DNA from: Heliomicrobium undosum
GTDB taxonomy: Bacteria; Bacillota; Desulfitobacteriia; Heliobacteriales; Heliobacteriaceae
Direction: 5' to 3'
Assembly: GCF_009877425.1 (NCBI RefSeq)
Contig: NZ_WXEY01000003.1
Location: 1 to 64,000 of the forward strand
Length of the DNA: 64,000 nucleotides
The notes below the pieces were generated by a model. That model was not told the origin of the DNA. It did no database searches and saw only the letters and a list, made by a program, of their open reading frames with translations. Below are positions 1-8,849 of this stretch, piece by piece. Within the stretch, counting starts at the first letter, position 1, and every line of letters begins with the position of its first letter. Made by a program: the position numbers and the translations under genes.

Positions 1-636
1 TTATCAATTGTACCTACAGATGTAGTGCATTTGGTTGTCGCTGTTATTGCTCGTGTTGTTTTTGAGGCGCTGCAAAGGTACCGAAGAAAAAATGGAGAGC
101 AACTTCCCACAGTAATGGTGTTAGAAGAAGCGCATACTTTCGTAAGCAAATATATTCAAGGAGACTATTTTTCTCCGTCACAAATGTGTTGTCACACCTT
201 TGAACGAATCGCCAGAGAAGGTCGGAAGTTTGGGCTCGGTTTACTATTATCCTCACAGCGGCCTTCGGAATTGTCTCCCACAGTGCTATCGCAATGCAAC
301 ACCTTTTTACTGCATAGAATTGTAAATAACAAGGACCAAGAACTTGTGCGCAGTTTGGTTCCAGACAATCTGGGCGCGTTATTAAAAGAACTTCCTGTTT
401 TACCGACAAGAAAAGCGATTTTACTTGGGCTGGCAGCACCAATCCCAATACTGTTGGAGATGAAAGAATTAACCGAGGACCAACGACCGAAGTCTGATGA
501 TCCTCAGTTTTGGGACGTATGGACAGGTAAGGTTCCACGTGAGGTGAATTGGAAAGAAATCGCTGATGAGTGGCAAGGTAAAGAGAATGACGAAGATATC
601 GATGTTGGAAACGGTGATACTGCAACAGAGGTTTAA
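1..636 (+). CDS. HerA-like/DUF87 ATPase, C-terminal part (5' end outside window)
   Basis: The reading frame is open from base 1, so this is the last 211 residues of a longer protein. A Walker B-type stretch (VMVLEEAHT) is followed by FERIAREGRKFGLGL and SSQRPSEL, the pattern of HerA/FtsK-like hexameric DNA translocases (DUF87 family). The Walker A motif must lie upstream of the window. HerA-type ATPases pump or unwind DNA with a partner nuclease and occur both in repair and in anti-phage modules; the partner is not visible here. The gene is visibly poorer in G+C than most of the window, and the next gene runs the opposite way, so it ends a transcription unit. Family call fairly sure; role unknown. 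Confidence 0.75.
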   Translation, partial: LSIVPTDVVHLVVAVIARVVFEALQRYRRKNGEQLPTVMVLEEAHTFVSKYIQGDYFSPSQMCCHTFERIAREGRKFGLGLLLSSQRPSELSPTVLSQCNTFLLHRIVNNKDQELVRSLVPDNLGALLKELPVLPTRKAILLGLAAPIPILLEMKELTEDQRPKSDDPQFWDVWTGKVPREVNWKEIADEWQGKENDEDIDVGNGDTATEV

Positions 637-701
637 CCAAAATGGGTGTCGCGGTCTTAATACGTCCTTTGTTGTCCTGTTTTTTATAGAAGAAACGATG
701 C

Positions 702-2042
702 TTATCTAGGCTCCGGCCACCGCTCCAGGAGGTCCTGAAAGAGGGTGTAATCCTCTTGAACGCGACGGGCGTACTCCAGCGACCACTCTGTGAGTTGCAA
801 GATGAAGCCCCCGGCGTCACGATCGATGGCCTCGGCGATAGCCTCTTCACTGTGATGGGGAAGCAGTGACCGTTCCACATCGGCGTCAGCCCGGGCGTGA
901 ATCTTGGCGGTGATGCGACCCATCAGGGCGACGGTTTCGGCCAGGTCGTCGCCATCGACCACCGCCTCAGAACGCAGCTTCTTTTTATAAGGGCAGCGCT
1001 GGCGCACATAAAAGTCTTGGCCGTTGATGGTCAGGTACCCCAGATAGGGGTCGGCCCGGTGCTGCATCGCTTTTTGGGTTGTCACCACCCGTTTGCCCTG
1101 GTGATCGAGCAATTGGAAGAACGTCTCCTGGTAAGGGAGAAAACAAGACGGGACCGGCGGGCTGGCAGCCTTCATCTCCAGGACCAGATCATCGTCATGG
1201 CATGCCGCATCTCCTTCGACCAGGAGGTAGTAGCGGGCGAGACCGATAGAGGCGGTGCCGGAACCGCTCTTGACGGCTACGTCTTCGATCCGGTAAAAGG
1301 CAGGCTGCTCCCGCACATCGTCGTCGACAGTCCTTATGTAACCGGGCCAGGCCTCGGTCAATTCCTTGCGAAGGGTCTCGCTAGCCGGTGTGATCTCTTC
1401 ACTCACGATAAAACGATGGGTTCCATCTGCAACGGTGGTGATCCGGTTCAAGAGCTTGCGCTCATCCTGTTTCTCCAGTTTTTTCAGCAATTTTTTGACA
1501 GGGCCGTCGCTGTCGCCGGCGTCGAAGGAGACATTGTGGGGAGATTTTTTCCTCCTGGCATAATCGTCCATGTCTGCCGCGTATCCTTCCAGGTAGCGCA
1601 TAACGGCATGGGCGATTTCTTTCTCTTTTAAATTTCCCATCTGGCCGACCAGGACGATGGAGGCGCCCATGCGCAACAGGTCATAGAGGTATGAGCCCAG
1701 ATACCCCTCGTCAAAATCATTCACGTCATAGACGATGTCGCCCTTACGATCCTGAAAGGCGCCGAAGTTTTCAAAGTGCAGATCCCCCTGGATCCAGGTC
1801 GGCTGCTGCTCGGGGGTGTGGTAGGGTGTGGGGAACCGGGTTGCGTCATAATAGAAGAGACAGGCGCTTCCCCGGAAGAAGCGAAAAACGTTTTCTGTCA
1901 TCTGGCTGTACTTGTTCCGGCGGTGAACAGGCGAAAGGCCAAGCATCCCTTCGTCGACGATGTCGAAGAGCGCGCTGATCGTCCGGCGGCGTTGATCAAG
2001 GCGCATCTCCCTGATCCGGGCGCTAACATTGCGAACAGGCAT
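702..2042 (-). CDS. DUF2252 family protein
   Basis: 446 residues, a usual length for DUF2252. Recognisable blocks are FRGSACLFYYDATRF, GDLHFENFG and DFDEGYLGSYLYDLLR. GDLHxxN followed by a DFD motif resembles the catalytic loop and metal-binding motif of aminoglycoside phosphotransferase/kinase-like folds, and this family is thought to share that fold; substrate unknown. The ATG at 2042 has a GGAGGAG ribosome site about 8 bases upstream on the minus strand. It is transcribed alone, divergently from the HD-GYP gene. Family call firm, function not known. Confidence 0.85.
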   Translation of the reverse strand: MPVRNVSARIREMRLDQRRRTISALFDIVDEGMLGLSPVHRRNKYSQMTENVFRFFRGSACLFYYDATRFPTPYHTPEQQPTWIQGDLHFENFGAFQDRKGDIVYDVNDFDEGYLGSYLYDLLRMGASIVLVGQMGNLKEKEIAHAVMRYLEGYAADMDDYARRKKSPHNVSFDAGDSDGPVKKLLKKLEKQDERKLLNRITTVADGTHRFIVSEEITPASETLRKELTEAWPGYIRTVDDDVREQPAFYRIEDVAVKSGSGTASIGLARYYLLVEGDAACHDDDLVLEMKAASPPVPSCFLPYQETFFQLLDHQGKRVVTTQKAMQHRADPYLGYLTINGQDFYVRQRCPYKKKLRSEAVVDGDDLAETVALMGRITAKIHARADADVERSLLPHHSEEAIAEAIDRDAGGFILQLTEWSLEYARRVQEDYTLFQDLLERWPEPR

Positions 2043-2371
2043 CGCAGGACTCCTCCTTCAATGAAGGTCGGGGTAAGATGTTACATTGTTGACTTTCTTT
2101 TTGTTACATCTTCCATTCTAGCGGTTGCGCCATCCACTGTCATCGGCTTCCCCTTTCAGAATGACTACACTTTTGTCTTGTAAGCGCGCTTTTGTTATCT
2201 CAACGACCTGCACTGCAAAATTATAATAATTATTGATTTATTTTTTCGATGCCTTTATAATTAGAGTGGATCCTGGAAAGGACTGGTCCGCTGCGGCAAT
2301 AGGTGGTCATATTTTCGACCCTTGGGGCGAAGCGACAACGGGAAACATCATCAGCCAGGGGATGAAAGGGC
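2043..2371. other. Divergent intergenic region between DUF2252 and HD-GYP genes
   Basis: 329 bases with no credible gene. The right half holds a good promoter for the HD-GYP gene, leaving roughly 100 bases of untranslated leader. I looked for a cyclic-di-GMP riboswitch in that leader because of the HD-GYP gene downstream and could not see one. Confidence 0.5.
2233..2261 (+). promoter_or_regulatory. Sigma-A-type promoter for the HD-GYP gene
   Basis: TTGATT, a 17-base spacer, and a perfect TATAAT (2256-2261), in AT-rich DNA upstream of the HD-GYP gene. Confidence 0.65.
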
Positions 2372-3403
2372 ATGGCGCCACGTTTTTTATCGGTAGCTCA
2401 ATTGCAGACCGGCATGGTGCTGGCGGGAGACATCATCGTTTCCCATTCCGGCTTGTTGTTGTGTTCTAAGGGAGAAGTCGTCGGCGGCCCGATGATCGAC
2501 AAACTGCGGTCATGGGGGATCGAATATGCCGCTGTCGAGCACAACTACGATATGCGCCGCGAAGAAACGCTGGAACAGGTCGAGTGCCTGCGTCAAAAGG
2601 TGCATGACCTCTTTCAAGCCATTGTCTTCCGGCGAAGTCCCGAACTGACCGGGCTTACAGATGCCGTAGAGGAGATGGTGATTTCCCTTGACAGGCTGGA
2701 CCTGCATTTCTTCCGGCAGGCGCTAGCCCAGTTAAAGCGCAAAGACGGCTACACCTTCGTCCATTGCCTGGAAGTGGGGTTGGGGGCGCTTCTGATCAGC
2801 CGGCAACTGGGTTGCAGGCGAGAGGACATGGTCCATCATTGCCTGGGGGCTACGCTCCACGATATCGGGAAACTGTCGCTGCCGCGCGCCATCCTAACGA
2901 ATCCAGGGAAGCTGACGGAGGAAGAGTTCGACATCGTAAAACACCACCCCGCCATCGGGATAAAGGTGTTGAAAGCAGCCGGGATGCATCATCCGTTGGT
3001 GCTGAACGCCGTCGCTGAACACCACGAACGGCAAGATGGCTTGGGTTACCCCTATGGACGTTCTTGCGACCAAATCACCTTGGCGGGGCAGATCACCGCT
3101 GTAGCCGATGTATTCTTCGCCCTGCTCTCCGACCGCCCTTACCGGAAGGCTTGGTGCCCCTTGCGCACCTTCGAATATATCCACTCGCAAAAAGGCATCC
3201 AGTTCAGCCATGAGACCGCCGACGCCTTGATCGACAGTTTGTCGCCGCTCTACCTGACGGGAATGCGGGTGCTGCTTTCCGACGGCAGTTCCGGAACGGT
3301 GGAAAAGGTGGACCCCCGGTTGCCCCACAGGCCCTCCGTCCGGCTGGAAAACCATGTGGTCGACCTGCGCAATTGCCCGGAGATCGCCGTGATCAGCGCA
3401 TAA
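2372..3403 (+). CDS. HD-GYP domain protein, putative cyclic-di-GMP phosphodiesterase
   Basis: 343 residues. Residues about 1-120 form an N-terminal region without a named domain. The HD-GYP domain follows, with HDIGK (H163-D164), HHPAIG (191-196) and the diagnostic HHERQDGLGYP (217-227), then a short C-terminal tail. Proteins with these motifs bind two or three metal ions and hydrolyse cyclic-di-GMP to pGpG or GMP in the cytoplasm. There is no transmembrane segment and no obvious receiver domain, so the input signal is unknown. The ATG follows a GAAAGGG ribosome site. Single gene with its own promoter and a terminator just after it. Confidence 0.85.
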   Translation: MAPRFLSVAQLQTGMVLAGDIIVSHSGLLLCSKGEVVGGPMIDKLRSWGIEYAAVEHNYDMRREETLEQVECLRQKVHDLFQAIVFRRSPELTGLTDAVEEMVISLDRLDLHFFRQALAQLKRKDGYTFVHCLEVGLGALLISRQLGCRREDMVHHCLGATLHDIGKLSLPRAILTNPGKLTEEEFDIVKHHPAIGIKVLKAAGMHHPLVLNAVAEHHERQDGLGYPYGRSCDQITLAGQITAVADVFFALLSDRPYRKAWCPLRTFEYIHSQKGIQFSHETADALIDSLSPLYLTGMRVLLSDGSSGTVEKVDPRLPHRPSVRLENHVVDLRNCPEIAVISA

Positions 3404-3420
3404 TCACCCAAATAACCAGA

Positions 3421-3446
3421 AGCCCGCGGTCTCGCGGGCTTTCGTG
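3421..3446. terminator. Rho-independent terminator
   Basis: Perfect 8-bp stem AGCCCGCG/CGCGGGCT with a 4-base loop, then TTCGTGTTT. It lies between the converging HD-GYP and superoxide dismutase genes and may serve both. Confidence 0.8.
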
Positions 3447-3474
3447 TTTCAGACGATGGTCTTTCGTCGACCCT

Positions 3475-4131
3475 TTAACGGTAACTACCTGGGATGAGCG
3501 GCAATTGACCCTGCATGGCGAGCAGCAGGCGCGTCTCCACCTCGAGCCAATTGACCAACTGCCACCAGGCATTGATGTAGTCGCGGCGCCGGTTCTGATA
3601 GTTCAAGTAATAGGCGTGTTCCCACACATCAACGGTCAGGATGGGGATGGCGCCCCACTGGGTCAGGTTCTGGTGCTTTTCAACCATGAGGACCTCGAGC
3701 CGCTGCCAGGCGGGATTCCAGACGAGCACCGCCCATCCCGATCCCTCCACATCAGCGGCGGCGGCGCTGAACTGCTCCTGAAAACTGCGGAAGTTACCGA
3801 AATAGGCGGCCACTTGGCCGCGGGTATGGGGTCCCGGTTGCCCGCCTCGGCTGGGCGGGGCCATGATCGCCCAGTAAAGGCTGTGCAGGATATGACCGGA
3901 ACCATGGAAGGCCAACTCGCGCTCCCAGTGCTTGATCAACGAAAAATCGTTCTGCTGGCGCGCTTCGACCAGTTTACGTTCCGCTTTGTTTAACCCTTCC
4001 ACATAGGACAAGTGGTGGCGGTCGTGGTGGATCTTCAGCGTTTCCGCGCCGATCACCGGCTCCAGGGCGTTGTAAGGATAGGGCAGAGGCGGCAGTTGGT
4101 GGCCACCGGGAGGGATCATGAGGTAGGACAT
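3475..4131 (-). CDS. Iron/manganese superoxide dismutase
   Basis: 218 residues from the ATG at 4131, chosen because AAGGAG lies 7 bases upstream; the frame is open to 4197 but that start has no such site. All four expected metal ligands can be placed: H35 (in IHHDRHH), H83, D168 and H172 (DVWEHAYYL). The usual NH around the second ligand reads LH here, so the protein is a divergent member. It dismutates superoxide to oxygen and peroxide, protecting an anaerobe during oxygen exposure. Transcribed alone. Confidence 0.85.
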   Translation of the reverse strand: MSYLMIPPGGHQLPPLPYPYNALEPVIGAETLKIHHDRHHLSYVEGLNKAERKLVEARQQNDFSLIKHWERELAFHGSGHILHSLYWAIMAPPSRGGQPGPHTRGQVAAYFGNFRSFQEQFSAAAADVEGSGWAVLVWNPAWQRLEVLMVEKHQNLTQWGAIPILTVDVWEHAYYLNYQNRRRDYINAWWQLVNWLEVETRLLLAMQGQLPLIPGSYR

Positions 4132-4528
4132 AGAACGTCTCCTTCCGTCCTCATACGGTTTTTTCACTTTTTTGACGTTTTCATTTTTGCTTCCCATGAT
4201 TTCAAGATAGGTTTCGGTTCATAGTTACTGGAGGAAATCCGGCCCTATTCCAATCCCCACTTTTTCCCAATACGCCAGCGAACGTTCGCTGCGCCGATAG
4301 AAACGCCGCCCCTGACAGAAAAAAAGGTTCGCGAAGGCACTTTCTTTACAGCGCTCGTCCATTATGCGATAATACCTTCAAAGAAGCGTGCAGGAGGCCC
4401 GACCATCGATTGTCGGCCTGTTCCTGGCGACAAAGCCCTTGCGTCATAATCGTGTTGCAAACGGGCCATTTTAATGAAAGAACCGGCGTTTTAACCGTCC
4501 CCGCGGGCGTTGGCCAGGGAGGTGCTTG
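4132..4528. other. Intergenic region upstream of tatA
   Basis: About 400 bases without a credible gene. It contains a perfect 14-base palindrome AGCGAACGTTCGCT near 4266-4279, a possible promoter (4344-4372) and a hairpin built on GGCCCGAC/GTCGGCC near 4397-4420. No known riboswitch was recognised. Confidence 0.4.
4344..4372 (+). promoter_or_regulatory. Possible sigma-A promoter for tatA
   Basis: TTTACA, a 17-base spacer and GATAAT, about 155 bases before tatA. Only a sequence match; the hairpin that follows would lie in the leader. Confidence 0.4.
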
Positions 4529-4750
4529 GTGTTGGGTTCCTTAGGCATACCGGAACTGTTATTGATCCTCGTCGTGGCCATGCTGATTTTTGGGGCGGGC
4601 AAGCTCCCCGAGATTGGCCGATCCCTGGGTCGCGGGATCAATGAGTTCAAAAGCGCTGTCAGCAATGACGGGGAAGAGACAAAAGAATTGAAGGCAAAGC
4701 CCCCGGTGAAGGACGATACCCAAGGGGATGCTCCTTCAAAGGACAACTGA
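4529..4750 (+). CDS. tatA: Twin-arginine translocase subunit, TatA/E type
   Basis: 73 residues from GTG at 4529, preferred to TTG at 4526 because AGGGAGG (4516-4522) is then 6 bases away. The protein has the TatA layout: a short N-terminal membrane helix (IPELLLILVVAMLIFGAGKLPEIG region), the FGAGKLPEIG hinge, an amphipathic helix, and a charged tail. TatA forms the pore through which folded, often cofactor-loaded, proteins cross the membrane. No tatC lies beside it. A polyprenyl synthase gene follows 60 bases on. Confidence 0.9.
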   Translation: MLGSLGIPELLLILVVAMLIFGAGKLPEIGRSLGRGINEFKSAVSNDGEETKELKAKPPVKDDTQGDAPSKDN

Positions 4751-4810
4751 TCTGTAAGGGCACGTCTCAACCGGCGTGTCTTTATTCATGTTATTGGAGC
4801 AGGTGACAGC

Positions 4811-5773
4811 ATGCAGTTTCAATTATTTCATGAGATCCAAGCCGACCTGGCCAAGGTTGAGGCGGAATTGCAAAAGTACGTCGACACGTCCCTGCCGACA
4901 CTGACCGCCGCCTCGAGCCACCTGCTCCATGCGGGCGGGAAACGGTTGCGGCCCGCCTTCGTGTTGCTGGCCGGGAAATTTCACCACTACGCCATGGAGC
5001 GATTGCTGCCGTTGGCGGTGGCCCTCGAATTGATCCACATGGCTACCCTTGTTCATGACGATGTGGTCGACGAGTCGAAGACGCGCCGGGGCATCCCGAC
5101 CGTCCGAGCGCGCTGGGGAAACCGCATCTCCCTGCACACGGGGGATCACCTCTTCGCCCGGTCGCTGCTGCTGATCTCTGAATTGAACGATCCTGCCATG
5201 ACGGCGGTGCTGGCGAAGATCAGCGTGGAGATGTGCGAGGGTGAGATCCAGCAGATGGAGGCCACCTATGATGTTCATCAAACCTTCCGGGACTACCTCT
5301 ACCGGATCAAGCGGAAGACGGCGCTCCTGATCGCTGCGTCATGCCAACTGGGCGCCATGGCCGTCAAGGCAGATCCCTCGGCGGTGAGGGCCTTAAAAAT
5401 GTATGGTCATCACCTGGGCATGGCCTTCCAGATCACCGACGACATCCTGGACATGATGGCCGATGAAAAGGAACTGGGCAAACCGATCGGTTCCGACCTC
5501 CGCCAGGGCATCATGACCCTGCCGATCCTGGAGGCGCTCCGGGAGAGCCGCGACCCGGCGCTGCGAACCCTGGTGGCCAAAAAGGAAAAGAGCCAGGATG
5601 AGGTTTGCCGGGCCATCGAGATCATCAAACAAACCGGCGCCGTCGAGCGCAGCCAGATCATCGCCCGCCGATACCTGGACAAGGCGAAAGAGGAATTGAC
5701 ACGCCTTCCGGCCATCCCGACGCGGGACACCCTGGCGGTGATCGCCGAGTACATCGAAAAGCGAACCTATTAA
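4811..5773 (+). CDS. Trans-polyprenyl diphosphate synthase (HepT/IspB-like)
   Basis: 320 residues, full length for the family. The two aspartate-rich motifs that hold the magnesium-diphosphate are present: DDVVDES from D83 and DDILD from D210. It chains isopentenyl diphosphate units onto an allylic primer to make the long side chain of menaquinone or related lipids. No HepS-like small partner is adjacent. The product chain length cannot be read from sequence with certainty. ATG with GGAGCAGG upstream. The next genes (resB, ccsA) also serve membrane electron transfer. Confidence 0.88.
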   Translation: MQFQLFHEIQADLAKVEAELQKYVDTSLPTLTAASSHLLHAGGKRLRPAFVLLAGKFHHYAMERLLPLAVALELIHMATLVHDDVVDESKTRRGIPTVRARWGNRISLHTGDHLFARSLLLISELNDPAMTAVLAKISVEMCEGEIQQMEATYDVHQTFRDYLYRIKRKTALLIAASCQLGAMAVKADPSAVRALKMYGHHLGMAFQITDDILDMMADEKELGKPIGSDLRQGIMTLPILEALRESRDPALRTLVAKKEKSQDEVCRAIEIIKQTGAVERSQIIARRYLDKAKEELTRLPAIPTRDTLAVIAEYIEKRTY

Positions 5774-5851
5774 AACGTGACGGATATCCTTTTTCCCTCT
5801 AGGGGGATGTGCTAGAATAGGTTACGTTGAAAGTTGAAGGAGTGAGGAAGG

Positions 5852-7240
5852 TTGGTCCAACCCCAGGAAGAACGGGAGGATGCCTCCGGAACCAACAAAG
5901 GACTTGTGGATCGGCTCTGGGACTTTTTCAGTTCCATGAAGCTCGGTTTGTTCCTTCTGCTTCTCATTGCCGCCGCGTCGATCATTGGCACGATCATTCC
6001 GCAAAACGGCGATCCCCGGCAATACGGATCCCTGTACTCGCTATACAGCGCCCTCGGTCTGAACGATATGTATCACAGTTCCTGGTTCATGATCCTGCTC
6101 TTCTTGCTGGCGATGAACCTCTTCATCTGCACCTTCAACCGGGCGCCCGGGATCTGGCGCCAGTTCTCCCAGCCGTCGCTGCCCACCGGCGTCGAGTCTA
6201 TCGGCGGGCTTCCGCAGAAGCTGACGACGGAACGACCCGAGCCTGTCGACAAGTTGGTCAGCCATGTTTCCGAACGCTGGCAGCGCCTCGGTTACCGCGT
6301 ATTTTCCGAGTCTCGTGACGGCAAAAGCTACATATACGCTGACAAGGGAAGGTTCGGCCTCTGGGGTTCTCTGCTCTCCCATGTAGGGATGCTGGTCATC
6401 CTCGTCGGCGGTGTCGTCGGTCTCTATGGCGGAGAAGAGGGGCGCATGCCGGCGCAGGTTGGCAAGACCTTTCGCTTTGCTGACGTGCCGGGCCTTCCGA
6501 AAGAGGAGAACCTGGAGATCCGCGTCAACGACTTTCGGACCGTCTTCCGTGAAGACGGCAGTATCGCCGACTGGTTCAGCACCCTCACGCTGATGGAAAA
6601 CGGCCGGGAGATCATGACCAAGGAAATCCAGGTCAACGACCCGCTGGAATACCGCGGTTATAAGGTCTACCAGGCCTTTTATGGGGCCAACATTGTTGCA
6701 AAAATCACGTCGAAGAATGATCCTGAGGGACATGCCTATACGGTCGAAGAGGGCGACGCCATTCCTGTCGCCGGAACCGATTTGGCGGTCCTCGTCTACA
6801 AGTACATCCCTGACTTTGATCCGGCGCGGGGAATGATCTCCAAATCGAGTGATCCTAACAATCCTCGCATCGTCTTTGTCGTCTACAAAGGACGCCAGCA
6901 GATCGATGCGCGAGCGGCCGAGATTGGCAAGGCGGAGACGATCGCCGGCGGCCTGGCCGAGGTCACTTTTCCCGAGTACAAGCCTTACACCGGTCTGACC
7001 ATCCGTCGCGATCCCGGCGTCAATATTGTCTGGCTCGGTTGCGCTCTGCTGTTGATTGGATTGAGCTTCTCCTTCTATCTCTTCCACCGCCAGGTCCGGG
7101 CGGTTGTCGAGTCGCGAGATGGCGGCAGCCGGCTCCATGTGGGCGGGACAGCTGCGAAAAACAAAATCGCCTTTGCCCGAGAGTTTGAAGGGCTGATCGA
7201 ACCTTACGTCAATCCGGACAGGAAAGGAATGGAGGCATAA
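5852..7240 (+). CDS. resB: Cytochrome c biogenesis protein ResB/Ccs1
   Basis: 462 residues from a TTG start behind GAGGAAGG. Near the N-terminus is a membrane helix ending in IIGTIIPQNGDP, typical of ResB; further helices lie around residues 75-95 and 170-190 and near 390-410, with a large extracytoplasmic domain between the last two. ResB with CcsA forms the System II heme-handling complex that ligates heme to CxxCH motifs of apocytochromes outside the membrane. ccsA follows after 6 bases. A TGCTAGAAT extended -10-like sequence lies just upstream (about 5810-5818), so the pair may have its own promoter. Confidence 0.9.
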   Translation: MVQPQEEREDASGTNKGLVDRLWDFFSSMKLGLFLLLLIAAASIIGTIIPQNGDPRQYGSLYSLYSALGLNDMYHSSWFMILLFLLAMNLFICTFNRAPGIWRQFSQPSLPTGVESIGGLPQKLTTERPEPVDKLVSHVSERWQRLGYRVFSESRDGKSYIYADKGRFGLWGSLLSHVGMLVILVGGVVGLYGGEEGRMPAQVGKTFRFADVPGLPKEENLEIRVNDFRTVFREDGSIADWFSTLTLMENGREIMTKEIQVNDPLEYRGYKVYQAFYGANIVAKITSKNDPEGHAYTVEEGDAIPVAGTDLAVLVYKYIPDFDPARGMISKSSDPNNPRIVFVVYKGRQQIDARAAEIGKAETIAGGLAEVTFPEYKPYTGLTIRRDPGVNIVWLGCALLLIGLSFSFYLFHRQVRAVVESRDGGSRLHVGGTAAKNKIAFAREFEGLIEPYVNPDRKGMEA

Positions 7241-7246
7241 ACGACC

Positions 7247-8086
7247 ATGGGCATGGAAGAGAACCTGCTTTTTTACGCCACCTTTGCCGCATACGGCCTC
7301 GCCGCCTTCCTGTATATCTGTTTCCTGGTCCTGCGCAAGCCTGCTCTAGCCCGCATCGGTTATTACATCACCGTTGCCGGCGTAATCGTCAATACGGCGG
7401 CCCTGGCGATGCGCTCGATTGTTGCCGGCTATGTGCCCCTGACGAACGGCTATGAGTTTCTGCTGGCCTTCTCCTGGGGTATCGCTTTTGTCTATCTCTT
7501 TGCCGAGCGGAAGTTTCAAATCCCCATCGCGGGCGCTTTTGTCATCCCTACCGCTTGGCTGCTCCTGGCCTATGTGGCCGTCGATATGTCACCGGCTGAG
7601 CGGGCCGCCCGGCCCCTCATGCCTGCGTTGCAGTCGAACTGGCTGACCATCCATGTGGCAACGGCCATGATCGCCTATGGCGCCTTTGCCTTCTCTTTCG
7701 GCATCGGCCTCATGTACCTCTGGAAGGTTTCTTCAGAAAAAAGCGGCGCCACGCGAGGGTTGGCCGCTGCTTTTCCTGATTCCGAAAAATTAGATGAGAT
7801 CGGCTACCGGCTGATCGCCCTCGGCTTTCCCTTCCTGACGCTCTGCATCATCACCGGCGCCATTTGGGCGGAATTCGCCTGGGGACGCTATTGGAGTTGG
7901 GACCCGAAGGAGACCTGGTCACTGATCACCTGGCTGATCTACGCCGCCTACCTCCATGCCCGCTTTACCTACGGGTGGCGAGGGCGGCGCGCCGCTTGGA
8001 TGTCGATCATCGGTTTTATAGCCGTCTTGTTCACCTATTTTGGCGTCAACTATTTCCTTAGCGGTCTGCACGGGTATGCGAATTAG
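7247..8086 (+). CDS. ccsA: Cytochrome c biogenesis protein CcsA/ResC (heme exporter and ligase)
   Basis: 279 residues, mostly hydrophobic with about eight membrane helices. The tryptophan-rich heme-handling WWD segment is clear near residues 205-225 (WGRYWSWDPKETWS). With ResB it carries heme across the membrane and attaches it to c-type apocytochromes. ATG at 7247 or the in-frame ATG at 7253 could start it. It sits between resB and the heme biosynthesis genes, linking heme supply to cytochrome c assembly. Confidence 0.9.
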   Translation: MGMEENLLFYATFAAYGLAAFLYICFLVLRKPALARIGYYITVAGVIVNTAALAMRSIVAGYVPLTNGYEFLLAFSWGIAFVYLFAERKFQIPIAGAFVIPTAWLLLAYVAVDMSPAERAARPLMPALQSNWLTIHVATAMIAYGAFAFSFGIGLMYLWKVSSEKSGATRGLAAAFPDSEKLDEIGYRLIALGFPFLTLCIITGAIWAEFAWGRYWSWDPKETWSLITWLIYAAYLHARFTYGWRGRRAAWMSIIGFIAVLFTYFGVNYFLSGLHGYAN

Positions 8087-8165
8087 CGTTTCATGTTAGG
8101 AACTCTTTGAGAAACTTTTTGAAAACATATTTCTAAAAAGATTTTAGAGAGAGAAATAGCGTCCT

Positions 8166-8849
8166 GTGATGGAAGATACCTTTCGCGCATCGTCCGTCGG
8201 GGCAGAGAAAGGGGCTATGCTGTTGTATCCATTGCTGCTAAGGCTGGAGGGGCAACCGTGCCTGGTCGTCGGCGGCGGTCAGGTGGCCGAGAGAAAGATC
8301 GAATCCCTCTTAGAGGTGGGCGCCCGCGTCACCGTCATCAGCCCGGCACTCACGCCTGAGATTCAACGCTGGGTGGACGAAGACAAGCTTCGTTGCCACT
8401 TGCGCGAGTACCAGGATGGAGACGCCGCCGGACACATGGTCGTCATCGCCGCCACCGATGTGTCAGCGGTCAACGAGCAGGTCGCCCGCGATTGTTTTCA
8501 GCGCAACATCTTGATCAACACCGTTGATATCCCGCAACTCTGCAATTTCTACGTTCCCGCCGTTGTGCGGCGGGGCGATCTGACTATCGCCATCTCCACC
8601 AACGGATGCAGCCCGGCCATCGCCCGCCGCATCCGCGAAAAGCTGGAGGCGACCTTTGGCGAGGAGTATTGCGAGTACCTGCAGGTGATGAAAAGTCTCC
8701 GCGAGCAGGTGCTTCGCGAAGTGCCCAACCCGGCCCGGCGCAAGGCGATCTTCGAGACCCTGGCCGAGGCGGAACTACTGGAGTGCATCCAGGCAGGTGA
8801 CGATCAAGCCCTTAAGGAGCGAATCGCCCAGTGTTTATCTTCGTCGTAG
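8166..8849 (+). CDS. Precorrin-2 dehydrogenase (SirC / CysG N-terminal type)
   Basis: About 227 residues. The Rossmann motif LVVGGGQVAERK lies near residues 34-45 and ISTNGCSPAIARRIREKLE is the family signature. It oxidises precorrin-2 to sirohydrochlorin using NAD+; some relatives (Met8p) also insert iron, others (SirC) do not, and no separate chelatase gene is seen here. The start is uncertain: GTG 8166, ATG 8169, or ATG 8217, which gives the usual MLLYPLLLRL beginning. Its end overlaps hemA by 19 bases, as in many hemA operons, implying translational coupling. It supplies siroheme for the alternative heme route downstream. Confidence 0.87.
   Translation: MMEDTFRASSVGAEKGAMLLYPLLLRLEGQPCLVVGGGQVAERKIESLLEVGARVTVISPALTPEIQRWVDEDKLRCHLREYQDGDAAGHMVVIAATDVSAVNEQVARDCFQRNILINTVDIPQLCNFYVPAVVRRGDLTIAISTNGCSPAIARRIREKLEATFGEEYCEYLQVMKSLREQVLREVPNPARRKAIFETLAEAELLECIQAGDDQALKERIAQCLSSS

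Noticed and set aside
2268-2371. Cyclic-di-GMP riboswitch before the HD-GYP gene
   Set aside because: None of the conserved riboswitch core sequences are present.
4266-4279. LexA-type operator in AGCGAACGTTCGCT
   Set aside because: The Firmicutes LexA box needs four bases between GAAC and GTTC; here there are none.
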